Counted from the first letter of the stretch, positions 1 to 11,926 are shown. The stretch is DNA of 64,000 nucleotides from Gymnothorax reevesii (GCA_029721435.1 CM056574.1:496001-560000); one strand, 5' to 3'. Notes: generated by a model not told the origin, from the sequence alone. Made by a program: numbers and translations.

Positions 1-3000
1 GCAGAAGGTAAAGACTGAGGCCCTGCTGTAACCCCTGTGCTGTTTGTGAGAGCAGGAAGTAAAGATTGAGGCCCTGCTGTAACCCTTGTGCTTGGGGTGA
101 GAGCAGGAAGTAAAGACTGAGGCCCTGCTGTAACCCCTGTGCTGTGGGTGAGAGCAGGAAGTAAAGATGGAGGCCCTGCTGTAACCCTTGTCCTGTGGGT
201 GAGAGCAGGAAGTAAAGACTGAGGCCCTGCTGTAACCCCTGTGCTGTGGGAGAGAGCAGGAAGTAAAGATTGAGGCCCTGCTGTAACCCCTGTGCTGTAT
301 GTGAGAGCAGGAAGTAAAGACTGAGGCCCTGCTGTAACCCCTGGGCTCTGTGTGAGAGCAGGAAGTGAAGACTGAGGCCCTGCTGTAACCCTTGTGCTGG
401 GGGTGAGAGCAGGAAGTAAAGACTGAGGCCCTGCTGTAACCCTTGTGCTGTGGGTGAGGGCAGGAAGTAAAGATTGAGGCCCTGCTGTAACCCTTGTGCT
501 GGGGGTGAGAGCAGGAAGTAAAGACTGAGGCCCTGCTGTAACCCCTGTGCTGTGGGAGAGAGCAGGAAGTAAAGACTGAGGCCCTGCTTTAACCCCTGTT
601 TTGTGGGAGAGAGCAGGAACTAAAGACTGAGGCCCTGCTGTAACCCCTGTGCTGTGGGAGAGAGAAGGAAGTAATGATTGAGGCCGTGCTGTACCTCCTG
701 TGCTGTGGGAGAAGGCAGGAAGTAAAGATTGAGGACCTGCTGTAACCCCTGTACTGTGTGTGAGAGCAGGAATTAAAGATTGAGGCCATGCTGTAACCTC
801 TGTGCTGTGGGAGAGAGCAGGATGTAAAGACTGAGGCCCTGCTGTACCCCCTGTGCTGTGTATGAGAGCAGGAAGTAAACACTGAGGCCCTGCTGTAACC
901 CCTATGCTGTGGTAGAGAGCAGGAAGTAAAGATTGAGGCCCTGCTGTAACCCTTGTGCTGTGGGTGAGAGAAGGAAGTAAAGACTGAGGCCCTGATATAA
1001 CCCTTGTGCCTTGGGTGAGAGCAGGAAGTAAAGATTGAGGCCCTGCTGTAACCCCTGTGCTGTTTGAGAGAGTAGGAAGTAATGACTGAGGCCCTGCTGT
1101 AACTCCTGTGCTCTGGGAGAGAGCAGGAAGTAAAGATTGAGGCCCTGTTGTAACCTCTCTGCTGTGGGTGAGAGCAGGAAATAAAGACTGAGGCCCTGCT
1201 ATAACCCTTGTGCCGTGGGTGAGGGCAGGAAGTAACGATTGAGGCCCTGCTGTAACCCTTGTGCCGTGGGTGAGGGCAGGAAGTAAAGATTGAGGCCCTG
1301 CTGTAACCCCTGTGCTGTGTGTGAGAGCAGGAATTAAAGATTGAGGCCATGCTGTAACCTCTGTGCTGTGGGTGAGAGCAGGAAGCAAAGATTGAGGCCC
1401 TGCTGTAACCCTTGTGCTGTTTGAGAGAGTAGGAAGTAATGACTGAGGCCCTGCTGTAACTCCTGTGCTCTGGGAGAGAGCCGGAAGTAAAGATTGAGGC
1501 CCTGTTGTAACCTCTCTGCTGTGGGTGAGAGCCGGAAATAAAGACTGAGGCCCTGCTATAACCCTTGTGCCGTGGGTGAGGGCAGGAAGTAAAGATTGAG
1601 GCACTTCTGTAACCCTTGTGCCGTGGGTGAGGGCAGGAAGTAAAGATTGAGGCCCTGCTGTATCCCCTGTGCTGTGGGTGAGAGCAGGAAGTAAAGATTG
1701 AGGCCCTGCTATTACCCCTGTGCTGTGGGAGAGAGCAGGAAGTAAAGATTGAGGCCCTGCTGTAACCCTTGTGCTGGGGGTGAGAGCAGGAATTAAAGAT
1801 TGAGGCCATGCTGTAACCTCTGTGCTGTGGGAGAGAGCAGGATGTAAAGACTGAGGCCCTGCTGTACCCCCTGTGCTGTGTATGAGAGCAGGAAGTAAAC
1901 ACTGAGGCCCTGCTGTAACCCCTATGCTGTGGTAGAGAGCAGGAAGTAAAGATTGAGGCCCTGCTGTAACCCTTGTGCTGTGGGTGAGAGAAGGAAGTAA
2001 AGACTGAGGCCCTGATATAACCCTTGTGCCTTGGGTGAGAGCAGGAAGTAAAGATTGAGGCCCTGCTGTAACCCCTGTGCTGTGGGTGAGAGCAGGAAGT
2101 AAAGATTGAGGCCCTGCTATTACCCCTGTGCTGTGGGAGAGAGCAGAAGGTAAAGATTGAGGCCCTGCTGTAACCCTTGTGCTGGGGGTGAGAGCAGGAA
2201 GTAAAGACTGAGGCCCTGCTGTAACCCTTGTGCTGTGGGTGAGGGCAGGAAGTAAAGATTGAGGCCCTGCTGTAACCCTTGTGCTGGGGGTGAGAGCAGG
2301 AAGTAAAGACTGAGGCCCTGCTGTAACCCTTGTGCTGTGGGTGAGGGCAGGAAGTAAAGATTGAGGCCCTGCTGTAACCCCTGTGCTGTGGGTGAGAGCA
2401 GGAAGTAAAGATTGAGGCCCTGCTGTAAATCCTGTGCTGTGGGAGAGAGCAGGAAGTAAAGATTGAGGCCCTGCTATTACCCCTGTGCTGTTGGAGAGAG
2501 CAGGAAGTAAAGATTGAGGCCCTGCTGTAACCCTTGTGCTGTGGGTGAGAGCAGGAAGTAAAGACTGAGGCCCTGCTGTAACCCTTGTGCTGTGGGTGAG
2601 AGCAGGAAGTAAAGACTGAGGCCCTGCTATAACCCTTGTGCCGTGGGTGAGGGCAGGAAGTAAAGATTGAGGCCCTGCTGTAACCCCTGTGCTGTGGGTG
2701 AGAGCAGGAAGTAAAGATTGAGGCCCTGCTGTAACCCATGTGCTGTGGGTGAGAGCAGGAAGTAAAGATTGAGGCCCTGCTGTAACCCCTGTGCTGTGGG
2801 TGAGAGCAGGAAGTAAAGATTGAGGCCCTGCTGTAACCCATGTGCTGTGGGTGAGAGCAGGAAGTAAAGACAGAGGCCCTGATAAAACCCTTGTGCCGTG
2901 GGTGAGAGCAGGAAGTAAAGATTGAGGCCCTGCTGTAACCCCTGTGCTGTGGGTGAGAGCAGGAAGTAAAGATTGAGGCCCTGCTGTATCCCCTGTGCTG

Positions 3001-5985
3001 TGGGTGAGAGCAGGAAGTAAAGATTGAGGCCCTTCTGTAACCCCTGTGCTGTGGTTGAGAGCAGGAGGTAAAGACTGAGGCCCTGCTGTAACCCCTGTGC
3101 TGTATGTGAGAGCAGGAAGTAAAGACTGAGGCCCTGCTGTAACCCCTGTTTTGTGGGAGAGAGCAGGAACTAAAGACTGAGGCCCTGCTGTAACCCCTGT
3201 GCTGTGGGAGAGAGCAGGAAGTAAAGACTGTGGCCCTGCTGTATCCCCTGTCCTGTGGGAGAGCAGGAAGTAAAGACTGTGGCCCTGCTGTAACCCCTGT
3301 GCTGTGGGAGAGAGCAGGATGTAAAGACTGAGGCCCTGCTGTAACCCCTGTGCTGTGGGTAAAAGCAGGAAGTAAAGACTGTCGCCCTGCTGTAACCCCT
3401 GTGCTCTGTGTGAGAGCAGGAAGTAAAGAAACAGGCCCTGCTGTGACCCCTGTGCTGTGGGTGAGTGCAAGAAGTAAAGATGAAGGCCCTGCTGTAACCC
3501 CTGTGCTGTGGGTGAGAGCAGGAAGTAACGACTGTGGCCCTGCTGTAACCCCTGTGCTGTGGGTGAGAGCAGGAAATAAAGACTGAGGCCCTGCTGTAAC
3601 CCCTGTGCTGTGGGTGAGAGCAAGAAGTAAAGATGAAGGCCCTGCTGTAACCCCTGTGCTGTGGGTGAGAGCAGGAAGTAACGACTGTGGCCCTGCTGTA
3701 ACCCCTGTGCTGTGGGTGAGAGCAGGAAGTAAACATTGAGGCCTTGCTGTAACCCCCGTGCTGTGGGCAAGGGCAGGAAGTAAAGCCTGAGGCCCTGCTG
3801 TAACCCGTGTGCTTAGGGTGAGAGCAGGAAGTAAAGACTGAGGCTCTGCTGTAACCCCTGTGCTGCGGGAGAGAGCAGGAGGTAAAGATTGAGGCCCTGC
3901 TGTAACCCCTGTACTGTGGGAGAGAGCAGGAAGTAAAGACTGATGCTCTTTTGTGACCCCTGTGCTGTGGGTGAGATCAGGAAGTAAAGACTGAGGCCCT
4001 GTTGTAACCCCTGTGCTGTGGGAGAGAGAAGGAAGTAATGATTGAGGCCGTGCTGTACCTCCTGTGCTGTGGGAGAAGGCAGGAAGTAAAGATTGAGGAC
4101 CTGCTGTAACCCCTGTACTGTGTGTGAGAGCAGGAATTAAAGATTGAGGCCATGCTGTAACCTCTGTGCTGTGGGAGAGAGCAGGATGTAAAGACTGAGG
4201 CCCTGCTGTACCCCCTGTGCTGTGTATGAGAGCAGGAAGTAAACACTGAGGCCCTGCTGTAACCCCTATGCTGTGGTAGAGAGCAGGAAGTAAAGATTGA
4301 GGCCCTGCTGTAACCCCTATGCTGTGGTAGAGAGCAGGAAGTAAAGATTGAGGCCCTGCTGTAAACCTTGTGCTGTGGGTGAGAGAAGGAAGTATAGACT
4401 GAGGCCCTGATATAACCCTTGTGCCTTGGGTGAGAGCAGGAAGTAAAGATTGAGGCCCTGCTGTAACCCCTGTGCTGTTTGAGAGAGTAGGAAGTAATGA
4501 CTGAGGCCCTGCTGTAACTCCTGTGCTCTGGGAGAGAGCAGGAAGTAAAGATTGAGGCCCTGTTGTAACCTCTCTGCTGTGGGTGAGAGCAGGAAATAAA
4601 GACTGAGGCCCTGCTATAACCCTTGTGCCGTGGGTGAGGGCAGGAAGTAACGATTGAGGCCCTGCTGTAACCCTTGTGCCGTGGGTGAGGGCAGGAAGTA
4701 AAGATTGAGGCCCTGCTGTATCCCCTGTGCTGTGGGTGAGAGCAGGAAGTAAAGATTAAGGCCCTTCTGTAACCCCTGTGCTGTGGGTGAGAGCAGGAAG
4801 TAAAGATTGAGGCCCTGCTATTACCCCTGTGCTGTGGGAGAGAGCAGGAAGTAAAGATTGAGGCCCTACTGTAACCCTTGTGCTTGGGGTGAGAGCAGGA
4901 AGTAAAGACTGAGGCCCTGCTGTAACCCTTGTGCTGTGGGTGAGGGCAGGAAGTAAAGATTGAGGCCCTGCTGTAACCCATGTGCTGTGGGTGAGAGCAG
5001 GAAGTAAAGATTGAGGCCCTGCTGTAAATCCTGTGCTGTGGGTGAGAGCAGGAAGTAAAGATTGAGGCCCTGCTGTAAATCCTGTGCTGTGGGAGAGAGC
5101 AGGAAGTAAAGACTGAGGCCCTGCTCTAACCCTTGTGCTTGGGGTGAGAGCAGGAAGTAAAGACTGAGGCCCTGCTATTACCCCTGTGCTGTGGGAGAGA
5201 GCAGGAAGTAAATATTGAGGCCCTGCTGTAACCCCTGTGCTGTGGGTGAGAGCAGGAAGTAAAGACTGATGCCCTGCTGTAACCCTTGTGCTTGGGGTGA
5301 GAGCAGGAAGTAAAGACTGAGGCCCTGCTGTAACCCTTGTGCTGTGGGTGAGGGCAGGAAGTAAAGATTGAGGCCCTGCTGTAACCCCTGTGCTGTGGGT
5401 GAGAGCAGGAAGTAAAGATTGAGGCCCTGCTGTAAATCCTGTGCTGTGGGAGAGAGCAGGAAGTAAAGATTGAGGCCCTGCTGTAACCCCTGTGCTGTGG
5501 GTGAGAGCAGGAAGTAAAGATTGAGGCCCTGCTGTAAATCCTGTGCTGTGGGTGAGAGCAGGAAGTAAAGATTGAGGCCCTGCTGTAAATCCTGTGCTGT
5601 GGGAGAGAGCAGGAAGTAAAGATTGAGGCCCTGCTGTAACCATTGTGCTGTGGGTGAGAGCAGGAAGTAAAGACTGAGGCCCTGCTGTAACCCTTGTGCT
5701 GTGGGTGAGAGCAGGAAGTAAAGATGGAGGCCCTGCTGTAACCCCTGTGCTGTGGGAGAGAGCAGGAAGTAAAGACTGTGGCCCTGCTGTCACTCCTGTG
5801 CTGTGGGAGAGAGCAGGAAGTAAATATTGAGGCCCTTCTGTAACCCCTGTGCTGTGGGTGAGAGCAGGAAGTAAAGACTGAGGTCCTGCTGTAACCCCTG
5901 TGCTGTGGGTGAGAGCAGGAAGTAAAGACTGAGGCCCTTCTGTAACCCCTGTGACGTGGGTGAGAGTAGGAAGTAATGACTTAGA
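1..5985. repeat. 51-bp minisatellite array, about 117 units
   Basis: Head-to-tail copies of a 51-bp unit fill the window from its left edge (the true start is outside) to about 5985. Each unit reads roughly gaggccctgctgtaacccc, then tgtgctgtgggtgagagcag, then gaagtaaagact. Units differ by scattered substitutions and a few small indels. Because 51 is a multiple of 3, one minus-strand frame stays open as a 17-residue repeat (GYSRASIFTSCSHPQHR type), and stretches of other frames are open too. This is not evidence of coding. The array holds block duplications, for example 770-1063 repeated at 1790-2083. It probably lies in the limch1 intron before the exon at 6752. Confidence 0.97.
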
Positions 5986-6751
5986 ATCAAACACTTTCTA
6001 AAAATCTATATAGCATGCAAAAGAATCATTTAATTTTGGTTATCATATTTTTCAGTTAAAGATCGTGGGGTGTAAATTTGATCTTATGTGTAATTTTTTG
6101 GTAAGAATCCAATTTAATTTTCACTCAAGACATTGCGTTTATTAAGGAAGTCTGTAATTCTTCTATTAATGATGATACATAGAATTTTTCCCAGAGTGTT
6201 CTGGGTCCTAAATTACAGATTCTCTCTCTCTCTCTCTCTCTCTTCCCTATTTCCCTGTTCATCTCTCTCCTCCTCTGTCCCTCTCTCCTTAACCCCCGCT
6301 GGATCTCAGGAGAGAACTGCTGAAACATGTTTAACTCTGAGTTTATGTGTTTGAATATTGTTTCCTTGCTCTGGTACTGCAGCTGTGAACATGAGGGTTT
6401 TAACACTGCCGTGTGTGAAGGACCCTGCGGGATGTGAGTTTTGGGTGTCTGCAGAAAATTCTCAGATTGTGCATTTAGGCTCTTTTTCAGTAGCAGACGG
6501 ACCTGATGCCAAAATGCCGGCCCTAGTTAACTGTTTGCTTTGAACTGTTATGTTCCGTGATGCATCGCCATTTACGAGGAAGCTAAACAAGTTTAAAAGC
6601 GAATAATTTGAAGTGTGGGTTTCAAACAAGGGCAAAGTTTGATGTGGTGAAAAGAATGTGTTTGTATCAGTTCTGCACTGTTATGACCTGCTTGGCACAT
6701 TTGCAGAGGAGCACTGATCTGGAGCACTGACTGATGTTTATGGGCCGGCAG
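5986..6751 (+). other. Intronic sequence between 51-bp array and first exon
   Basis: Unique-looking intron sequence with a short (CT)n microsatellite at about 6221-6243. Small open frames on both strands here have no family resemblance and no flanking splice sites that fit the gene frame. The 3' end is the acceptor of the exon at 6752 (gccggcag). No other feature is visible. Confidence 0.6.
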
Positions 6752-6862
6752 GTTTTAATCACGATATATTGGCTGGGGAAGGCGGCTCAGAGCTGTGAGT
6801 CGTACCGCGGCCCTGCGCTGCGCCTGAGGGAGTTTGAAGGGCTGCTGTCCCAGATGAGAAAG
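6752..6862 (+). CDS. limch1: limch1-like exon: C-terminal end of calponin-homology domain
   Basis: This 111-bp exon is in phase 0 at both ends and encodes 37 residues beginning [20 protein letters not shown] and ending [10 protein letters not shown]. The pattern YWLG-(K/R)-A-A, then a Ser/Tyr-Gly-Pro turn, then (L)xxFExLL matches the last helix and tail of the single CH domain in LIMCH1 and LMO7, a module linked to actin-associated proteins. It is flanked by an acceptor (ccggcag) and a donor (AAG|gtattg). The first part of the CH domain must lie on exons left of the window. The tail ending QMRK fits LIMCH1 better than the LMO7 tail as I recall it. A frameshifted pseudo-exon is unlikely because the next exon joins in frame. 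Confidence 0.82.
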
Positions 6863-6938
6863 GTATTGTGCTGAAATTTTGCTGAAATGAAGCAAGAACA
6901 CAGACACTTGCTGCATACTCATTTCCACTGTTTCTTTC

Positions 6939-6974
<36 letters not shown>

Positions 6975-6995
6975 ACGCACGTGCTTGTGCGTTAG
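6863..6995 (+). repeat. 133-bp intron with (GT)n microsatellite
   Basis: A very short intron with donor gtattg and acceptor gcgttag. About 31 bp of alternating GT (6941-6971) sit just upstream of the acceptor, so a length-variable dinucleotide repeat takes the place of a normal pyrimidine tract. Minus-strand frames through the repeat (poly Thr-His) are artefacts. Confidence 0.85.
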
Positions 6996-7176
6996 GAGTC
7001 TGCAGGCCCTGAATTTCTTAAGGGGAATATTGGTGCTGATGGCTTTGTTGGCGGCTGTGATGAGAGCGATTGTGATTTGCGGGCGTCTCTAAGCCACGCC
7101 CAAGACCACTCCTTTTACAGCATAGACTCCCATCAAAGCCACTCCTCTGATTCTCTACTCCAGTCCAGCAGGGAGG
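6996..7176 (+). CDS. limch1: limch1-like exon: Ser/Asp-rich linker after CH domain
   Basis: This 181-bp exon starts in phase 0 and ends after one base of a codon. It reads ESAGPEFLKGNIGADGFVGG, then CDESDCDLRASLSHAQDHSF, then YSIDSHQSHSSDSLLQSSRE. The acidic/serine run with D-H-S-F-x-S-(I/L)-D-S corresponds to the conserved linker DDSF(D/E)SLDS between the CH domain and DUF4757 region of LIMCH1/LMO7, likely disordered and phosphorylated. The donor is GAG-G|gtatgt. The leftover G joins GC at the start of the next exon to make Gly, which confirms the junction. The acceptor (gttag) has a poor pyrimidine tract because of the GT repeat. Confidence 0.8.
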
Positions 7177-7185
7177 GTATGTACT

Positions 7186-7367
7186 CTGCGCACGCAGACG
7201 TACGCACTCACATGCACTCACATGCACATACACACGCGCACGCACATGCACGCGCTCATAAACGCACTCCTGCACGCACGTATGCACATACACATACATA
7301 TGCACACACTCAAACACATAAACACACTCATGTATGTTCACATACACAAACACATACACACATTTGA
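7186..7367. repeat. Degenerate CA-rich repeat just after a donor
   Basis: Imperfect (CA)n with cacacg, cacatg and catac variants starts about ten bases after the donor at 7177. The Thr-His-rich and Val-Cys-rich frames across it are composition artefacts. Confidence 0.85.
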
Positions 7368-7558
7368 CTGCAAAGGAGTGGACGCCAGAGAGTGATAGCA
7401 CTGCACTGTACTGCTGCAGTTCCATGAATGTGTGTACTGTGAGGAGGTTACTGAGTCCCTCTGGTGGGTGCATGTGGAACTGCATTGTTCAGTAGATAAT
7501 TTGTGCTTCTTGTGGTTATTATTTTGGTTTAAGTTTGTGCACTATGCCCTCGCTTTAG

Positions 7559-7805
7559 GCCATGACAGTAACTCTGATTCTGACGGCCGGAAGCTTCCAG
7601 ACCTGCAGAAAGATGACATGCTCAATCGCCGCACTGCCACCAATGAGCTGCGCTCCTCCAAGCCTTTCAATCAGTTTCTGCCCAATAAGAGCAACCCCAG
7701 CTCATATAACACCACCCCTCATCGCAGGAAGAGGGCGGAGCCTGAGGAGGGACAGGTGACAAGCAGCAAAGCCACCTCCCTTATTGGAGCTGACAGACCA
7801 ATCAG
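7559..7805 (+). CDS. limch1: limch1-like exon: first KDD / FNQFLPNK module
   Basis: This 247-bp exon has two bases completing a Gly codon, 81 codons, and two bases (AG) carried over. It contains HDSNSDSDGRKLPDLQKDDM, then RRT, then SSKPFNQFLPNKSNPSSY, an RRKRAEPEE basic segment and GADRPIR. This is the signature DUF4757 start of LIMCH1 and LMO7: K-L-P-D-x-x-K-D-D-M-x-x-R-R, then FNQ(F/Y)LPNKSN, then RKK-(A)E-x-E-E. The FNQ spelling, the AE-EE motif and the closing G-x-(D/E)-R-P-(I/F)-R favour LIMCH1 over LMO7, which has FNR and PDK as I recall it. Known roles of LIMCH1 are actin stress-fibre and non-muscle myosin II regulation. The acceptor is ctttag and the donor is ATCAG|gtaata. Confidence 0.88.
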
Positions 7806-7833
7806 GTAATAGCCTTATATGGCTAAATCTAAA

Positions 7834-7975
7834 CACACACACGGCAGCACAGATGTGTGTGTGCCCACACACACACACACGCGCGCGCGCGCGCGCACAC
7901 ACACTTAGCACCACTATCGGTGGAAAGAGGCCAGTCACCTCCCCATCATACATACATACATACATACATACAGCA
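7834..7975. repeat. CA / CG / CATA simple repeats
   Basis: A (CA)n run passes into a pure (GC)n run of about 17 bp (around 7880-7896) and back to (CA)n, ending near 7905. A short unique spacer follows, then (CATA)n at 7947-7972. The alternating purine-pyrimidine CA-CG-CA block is the classic composition for Z-form DNA. It starts about 30 bp after the donor at 7806. Confidence 0.85.
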
Positions 7976-8109
7976 TGTTACTTCAGTTACTTGCACACGT
8001 AGACATGTGCGCACACACTTCAGAAAAGACTTGTGTGTGCTGTGGGGCAGAGATCATATCGCTGTGTGGAGCTGGAGTGCTGGGAGTCGTTATTAAATGC
8101 CCGGGCGGA

Positions 8110-8397
8110 TCACAGGCGCTTTCGCCCTAATGTTTGAGCTGTTTTAGCTGGGGAGACCCTGTCTGTTCCAATACGCTGCTTCAGTCCTGAACGCATCCGA
8201 TCCTGGGGCTCCGTCTCTGTGGGCAACTGTGTGTCTGTGCAGTTTTGGTCAAGGACACCCTGATGCTGTATTGGTGCTGTTTGGATCATGGCACCCGCTG
8301 TCTCTGTTCTGTTCCAGTCAGGGAAACCTCTTTGTTTACTGTTTTAATCAACAAAAACTTTGTCATGCTGTTTTAATCCAAGAGGCTTTGTGTCTGT
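8110..8397 (+). repeat. Old degenerate ~30-bp intronic repeat, left part
   Basis: Diverged copies of a unit like gttttagtcagggagaccct followed by gtgtctgtgct are recognisable (gctgttttagctggggagac, gttttaatccaagaggctt). The same unit reappears at about 11325-11640, 14930-15000 and 18385-19080, with LINE insertions between. It is best read as one ancient tandem array in this intron broken up by retrotransposons. Confidence 0.6.
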
Positions 8398-11318
8398 ATT
8401 CAATTCAATTTATTTTGTATAGCGCTTTTCACAGAGACTGTCACAAAGACGCTTTACAGTGAGAGTTTAAAGAAATAAAAAGGCAGTGCCCAGCCTATTC
8501 CCCACTACAGCAAATGAGGCAAAAAACTCCCAGTAGGGAGAAAAATCCTCTAACAGTGGTGAGAAAAAACTCCCCAGTGGGAAAAAATCTCAGGAGGAAC
8601 CCGGCCATAGTGGGGGAGCCCATCCTCCGCGGGCTAGCTAATTAAGAACAAAAAGTAAAATGGAGTGAACGACAGAGGAGTTCCATTTAAGTCCATCTAA
8701 AGTGGCAACGGTAGCTTCAGAAAGTGGCAAGTCGAGGATGGTGCAGGACTGGACCAGGGCCAAACCGGATCGGATCAGGACAGCAGGACAGCAGCAGCCA
8801 GCGCTCACGGTGAGGGACAGGGCTCATACGGTCCAGGACTCAGGGAAGTGGAGGGAAGATCCTCGGAAAGAGACACAGAAGAAAGGGGTGTGAGGCACTG
8901 GATAACTACTGAATGATAATAAAAGTACCGTCCTCTGGCATGTGCCAAGTGAGAAGTTATAAGGAGACTGGTCAGGAAACAGTCAACACCCCTCCATCCA
9001 CTTCCTGCAGCACAGAGGCCCAACACTTATTCCAGGCTGTTAGATCACTTTTCATTTTCTAAACAATAGTACCATATGGACCTCCCCGGTGACTAAGGCT
9101 ATAGCAAGCCCCACTGGTGCCGTGTAAGTGCAATCTCAGTGCCACCGGTTCCACATGGATTTAAGCAATTTTAACGACCAAAAGCTAGTAACCTTCATCC
9201 ATTTAATGCAGCGCAGAGGCCCTGAATTCCATCCGACCAAGGCTGTGTAATTTTTCAATCAGATACCACCAACACCATGTGGACCTACCCGGTGACTAAG
9301 GCCGTAGCAAGCCCCACCGGTGCCGTGTAAGTGCTATCTCAGTGCCACCGGTTCCACATGGATTTGCGTAACACTACACCAGTACCATATGGACCTCCCC
9401 GGTGACTAAGGCTGTAACAAGCCCCACTGGCACCGTTAATGCATGCTCAGTGCCACCGGTTCCACATGGATTTACTTAACTCAGGCTTCCAATATCTTAT
9501 GAACCCATCAACTAGGTTTTAGTCAGTCCCATCCGAGCCAAGTAATGTTTTATACATAATGATCTAATCATGATCTAATCATAGGCTTGACTAAAAAGGT
9601 AAGTTTTTAGCCTACTCTTGAACACAGAGACTGTGTCTGAGGCCCGAATGTCCGTTGGGAGATTGTTCCACAAGATTGGGGCTTTGTAGGAGAATGCTCT
9701 CCCTCTAGATGTAACTCTAGATATAGTTGGAATTTTCAAATATCCAGCACCTTGTGAACGAAGTAATCTTGGAGGGGAGTAAGGAATGAGAAGTGCACTA
9801 AGATATTCTGGGGCCAAATCATTTAAGGCTTTGTAGGTAAGCAGTAGCAGTTGCCTTGTTTGCAGATGATTCTAAATGCATAAGAGAGATCAGAAACACG
9901 CAAGACTGTTCACACCTGCAGTGCGACCTAGAAAACATCTTGGATTGGAGTCGTAAATGGGACATGAGATTTAACGCTGGTAAATGTAAACTATTGAGCG
10001 TTACAAGGAAGCGAATTCCCATTCTTCACCATTACACAATGAATGGTAATCTAATTGAAAAAGTCGACTGCATGTGTGATCTTGGGATTGTGGTGTCATC
10101 AAATTTAACATGGGATGCACATGCTATTGTCTTGGTCAGTAAAGCAAATCGCATGCTTGGATTAATTCAAAGAACTTGTGGTCATACGTGTTCAGTTCAA
10201 ACAAAACGAAAACTGTATATTTCGCTTATAAGACCACTTTTAGAATACTCCACCCAATCTTGGGCCGTATCATCAAAAAAATCTCTCCTTCATATTGAAG
10301 GTGTGCAAAGGAGAGCCACTAAGTACATTCTTGGTTATAATGATTGTGTTGATAGCAATTATAAAGCCCGACTAATGAAGCTTGATCTTTTACCGCTGGG
10401 CTACAGACGTGACATATTTGATTGTGTATTCTTGTGCAAATGCTTGAAGGGGGAATATGACATTAACTGCAACCATTTTGTTTCATTTCAAAATGAGGAT
10501 ACATTTTTAATGAAAATTCCAAAATTTAGGACTGAAACTTTTCGCCATTCATATTTTAACAGATTATTTTATTTGTGGAATGCCAGTCACCTCTATCAAA
10601 TTTCTGATACTACAGCTGCTTTTTTAAATCGAAGCTATTTCATTTTTATACAGAAAAGTTCAACAACTATTTTTCTTCTGATGATTCATGTACATGGGTT
10701 GGCAAATGTCATTGTTCACGTTGTCGTCTGTCCCTCTGATGTTACTTACACTTGCTGATAAACTGTCTTATTTTATTATGTATATATGATTTTTTTTTTT
10801 TCTTTTTTTTCTTTTTTTTTTTCTTCCTTCTCATTGTTCAATTGTCTGTACATGTTGTGGGATGATTGCCTCACAATAGGTGCCTTGCCACCTGTGCGAT
10901 CATTTCCTGACTTCTGTCAAAGCTTAATAAATAAATAAATAAGTAGAATTTTATATTCAATTCTAAATTTGACAGGCAGCCAGTGAAGATTTTTGAGTAC
11001 TGGGCTAATGTGGTCATATTTCTTCGTCCTGGTCAGAACCCTAGCAGCAGCATTCTGCACTAATTGAAGGCGATTCAGGATAGAACTGGTGCAGCCTGAC
11101 AGTTACAGTAATCCAGCCGAGAGGACACAAATGCATGAACCATTTTTTCGGCGTCCTGAAGAGACAGCATTTTTCTCAGCTTAGATATATTTCTAAGATG
11201 AAAGAAACCCACTTTCATGATGTTGTTAATGTGACAGTGCAGAGAGAGATCTGAATCAAGGGTGACACCAAGGTTTTTAACAACAGCTTTTGCAGAAAGC
11301 AACAACAGCTTCTGTACA
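8398..11318 (-). mobile_element. L2-like LINE, 5'-truncated, split by another LINE
   Basis: An antisense non-LTR retrotransposon. On the minus strand, 11305 to 11075 encodes the end of a reverse transcriptase (VKNLGVTLDSDLSLHCHINN, HLRNISKLRKML, VSSRLDYCN). The frame resumes after an insertion at 9817-9575 with the typical L2 C-terminus (RAFSYKAPILWNNLPTDIRA, FKSRLKTYLF). The 3' UTR runs down to the AT-rich end at 8398, containing the fish-typical stretch tattttgtatagcgcttttc. Three related blocks with gacctccccggtgactaag repeat inside the UTR (9074, 9281, 9388). The endonuclease and most of the RT are missing, so the copy is inactive. The ends fall inside the older 30-bp repeat. Confidence 0.8.
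9848..10945 (+). mobile_element. 5'-truncated non-LTR retrotransposon nested in the L2 copy
   Basis: This inserted LINE fragment starts at the RT catalytic box (ALFADDSKC) and keeps one open frame to 10758. It has the usual order after the box: LDWSRKWDMRFNAGKCKLL, DLGIVVSSNLTWDAHA, KANRMLGLIQRTC, IRPLLEYSTQSWAV and QRRATKYILGY. A T-rich UTR (10788-10825) and an (AATA)n tail at 10925-10943 follow. The flanking L2 sequence is contiguous once it is removed, with a short shared agtag at the two edges as a possible target-site duplication. The clade is CR1/jockey-like by motif order; the exact family is uncertain. The open frame suggests a fairly recent insertion, but with no endonuclease and a partial RT it cannot move itself. 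Confidence 0.8.
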
Positions 11319-11324
11319 GAATTA

Positions 11325-11600
11325 GACAGGAAGGTCTGTGTCTGTGCCGTTTCAGACAGGAAGGTCTGTGTCTGTGCCGTTTTAGACAGGAAGGTCTGTG
11401 TCTGTGCCGTTTCAGACAGGAAGGTCTGTGTCTGTGCCGTTTCAGACAGGAAGGTCTGTGTCTGTGCCGTTTCAGACAGGAAGGTCTGTGTCTGTGCCGT
11501 TTTAGACAGGAAGGTCTGTGTCTGTGCCGTTTTAGACAGGAAGGTCTGTGTCTGTGCCGTTTTAGACAGGAAGGTCTGTGTCTGTGCCGTTTTAGACAGG
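11325..11600. repeat. 30-bp minisatellite, about 9 units
   Basis: Nine nearly perfect units of gacaggaaggtctgtgtctg plus tgccgtttta. The only common variant is tttca/tttta. Because 30 is a multiple of 3, a DRKVCVCAVS-type frame stays open, which is not coding. The unit is a young, homogenised version of the degenerate repeat seen elsewhere in the same intron. Confidence 0.95.
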
Positions 11601-11926
11601 AAAGCCCAGTCTTGATAATTTTAGTGAGGAAGACCCTCTATCAGTGATTTTTTAAATCAAGGTCAAGGTCAAGGTTACTTTATTTATACCGTTAGGTAAA
11701 TTTTGTTTGCAGTGGTCACACATTAACAAACTGACAACACAAGCTTTCAGCGCACAAACAAAGTGACAACAGTGCTCAGGGGGAAGATACAGAGATAAAA
11801 CAGACCAAATAAACCCCCATAAAAGCTCAAGTAAGACCAAATAAAACCCCATAAAACTCATGAAAACTCATGTAAGACCGAATAAAAACAGATAAAAAGA
11901 AACGAGGAATAAAAAAACAACAGTTC

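Noticed and set aside
589..2841. 750-codon minus-strand open frame with a 17-residue repeat
   Set aside because: It is the 51-bp minisatellite read in a frame that stays open because 51 is divisible by 3. There is no signal, no splice context, and other frames are open in other parts of the same array.
6358..6543. 61-codon frame just upstream of the CH-domain exon as an earlier CH exon
   Set aside because: The peptide does not resemble any part of a calponin-homology domain and lacks a suitable donor.
9856..10758. 300-codon intact frame as a host gene
   Set aside because: The motif order (FADD box, AGKCKLL, QRRATKYIL) is that of the C-terminal half of a non-LTR reverse transcriptase, and an (AATA)n tail follows.
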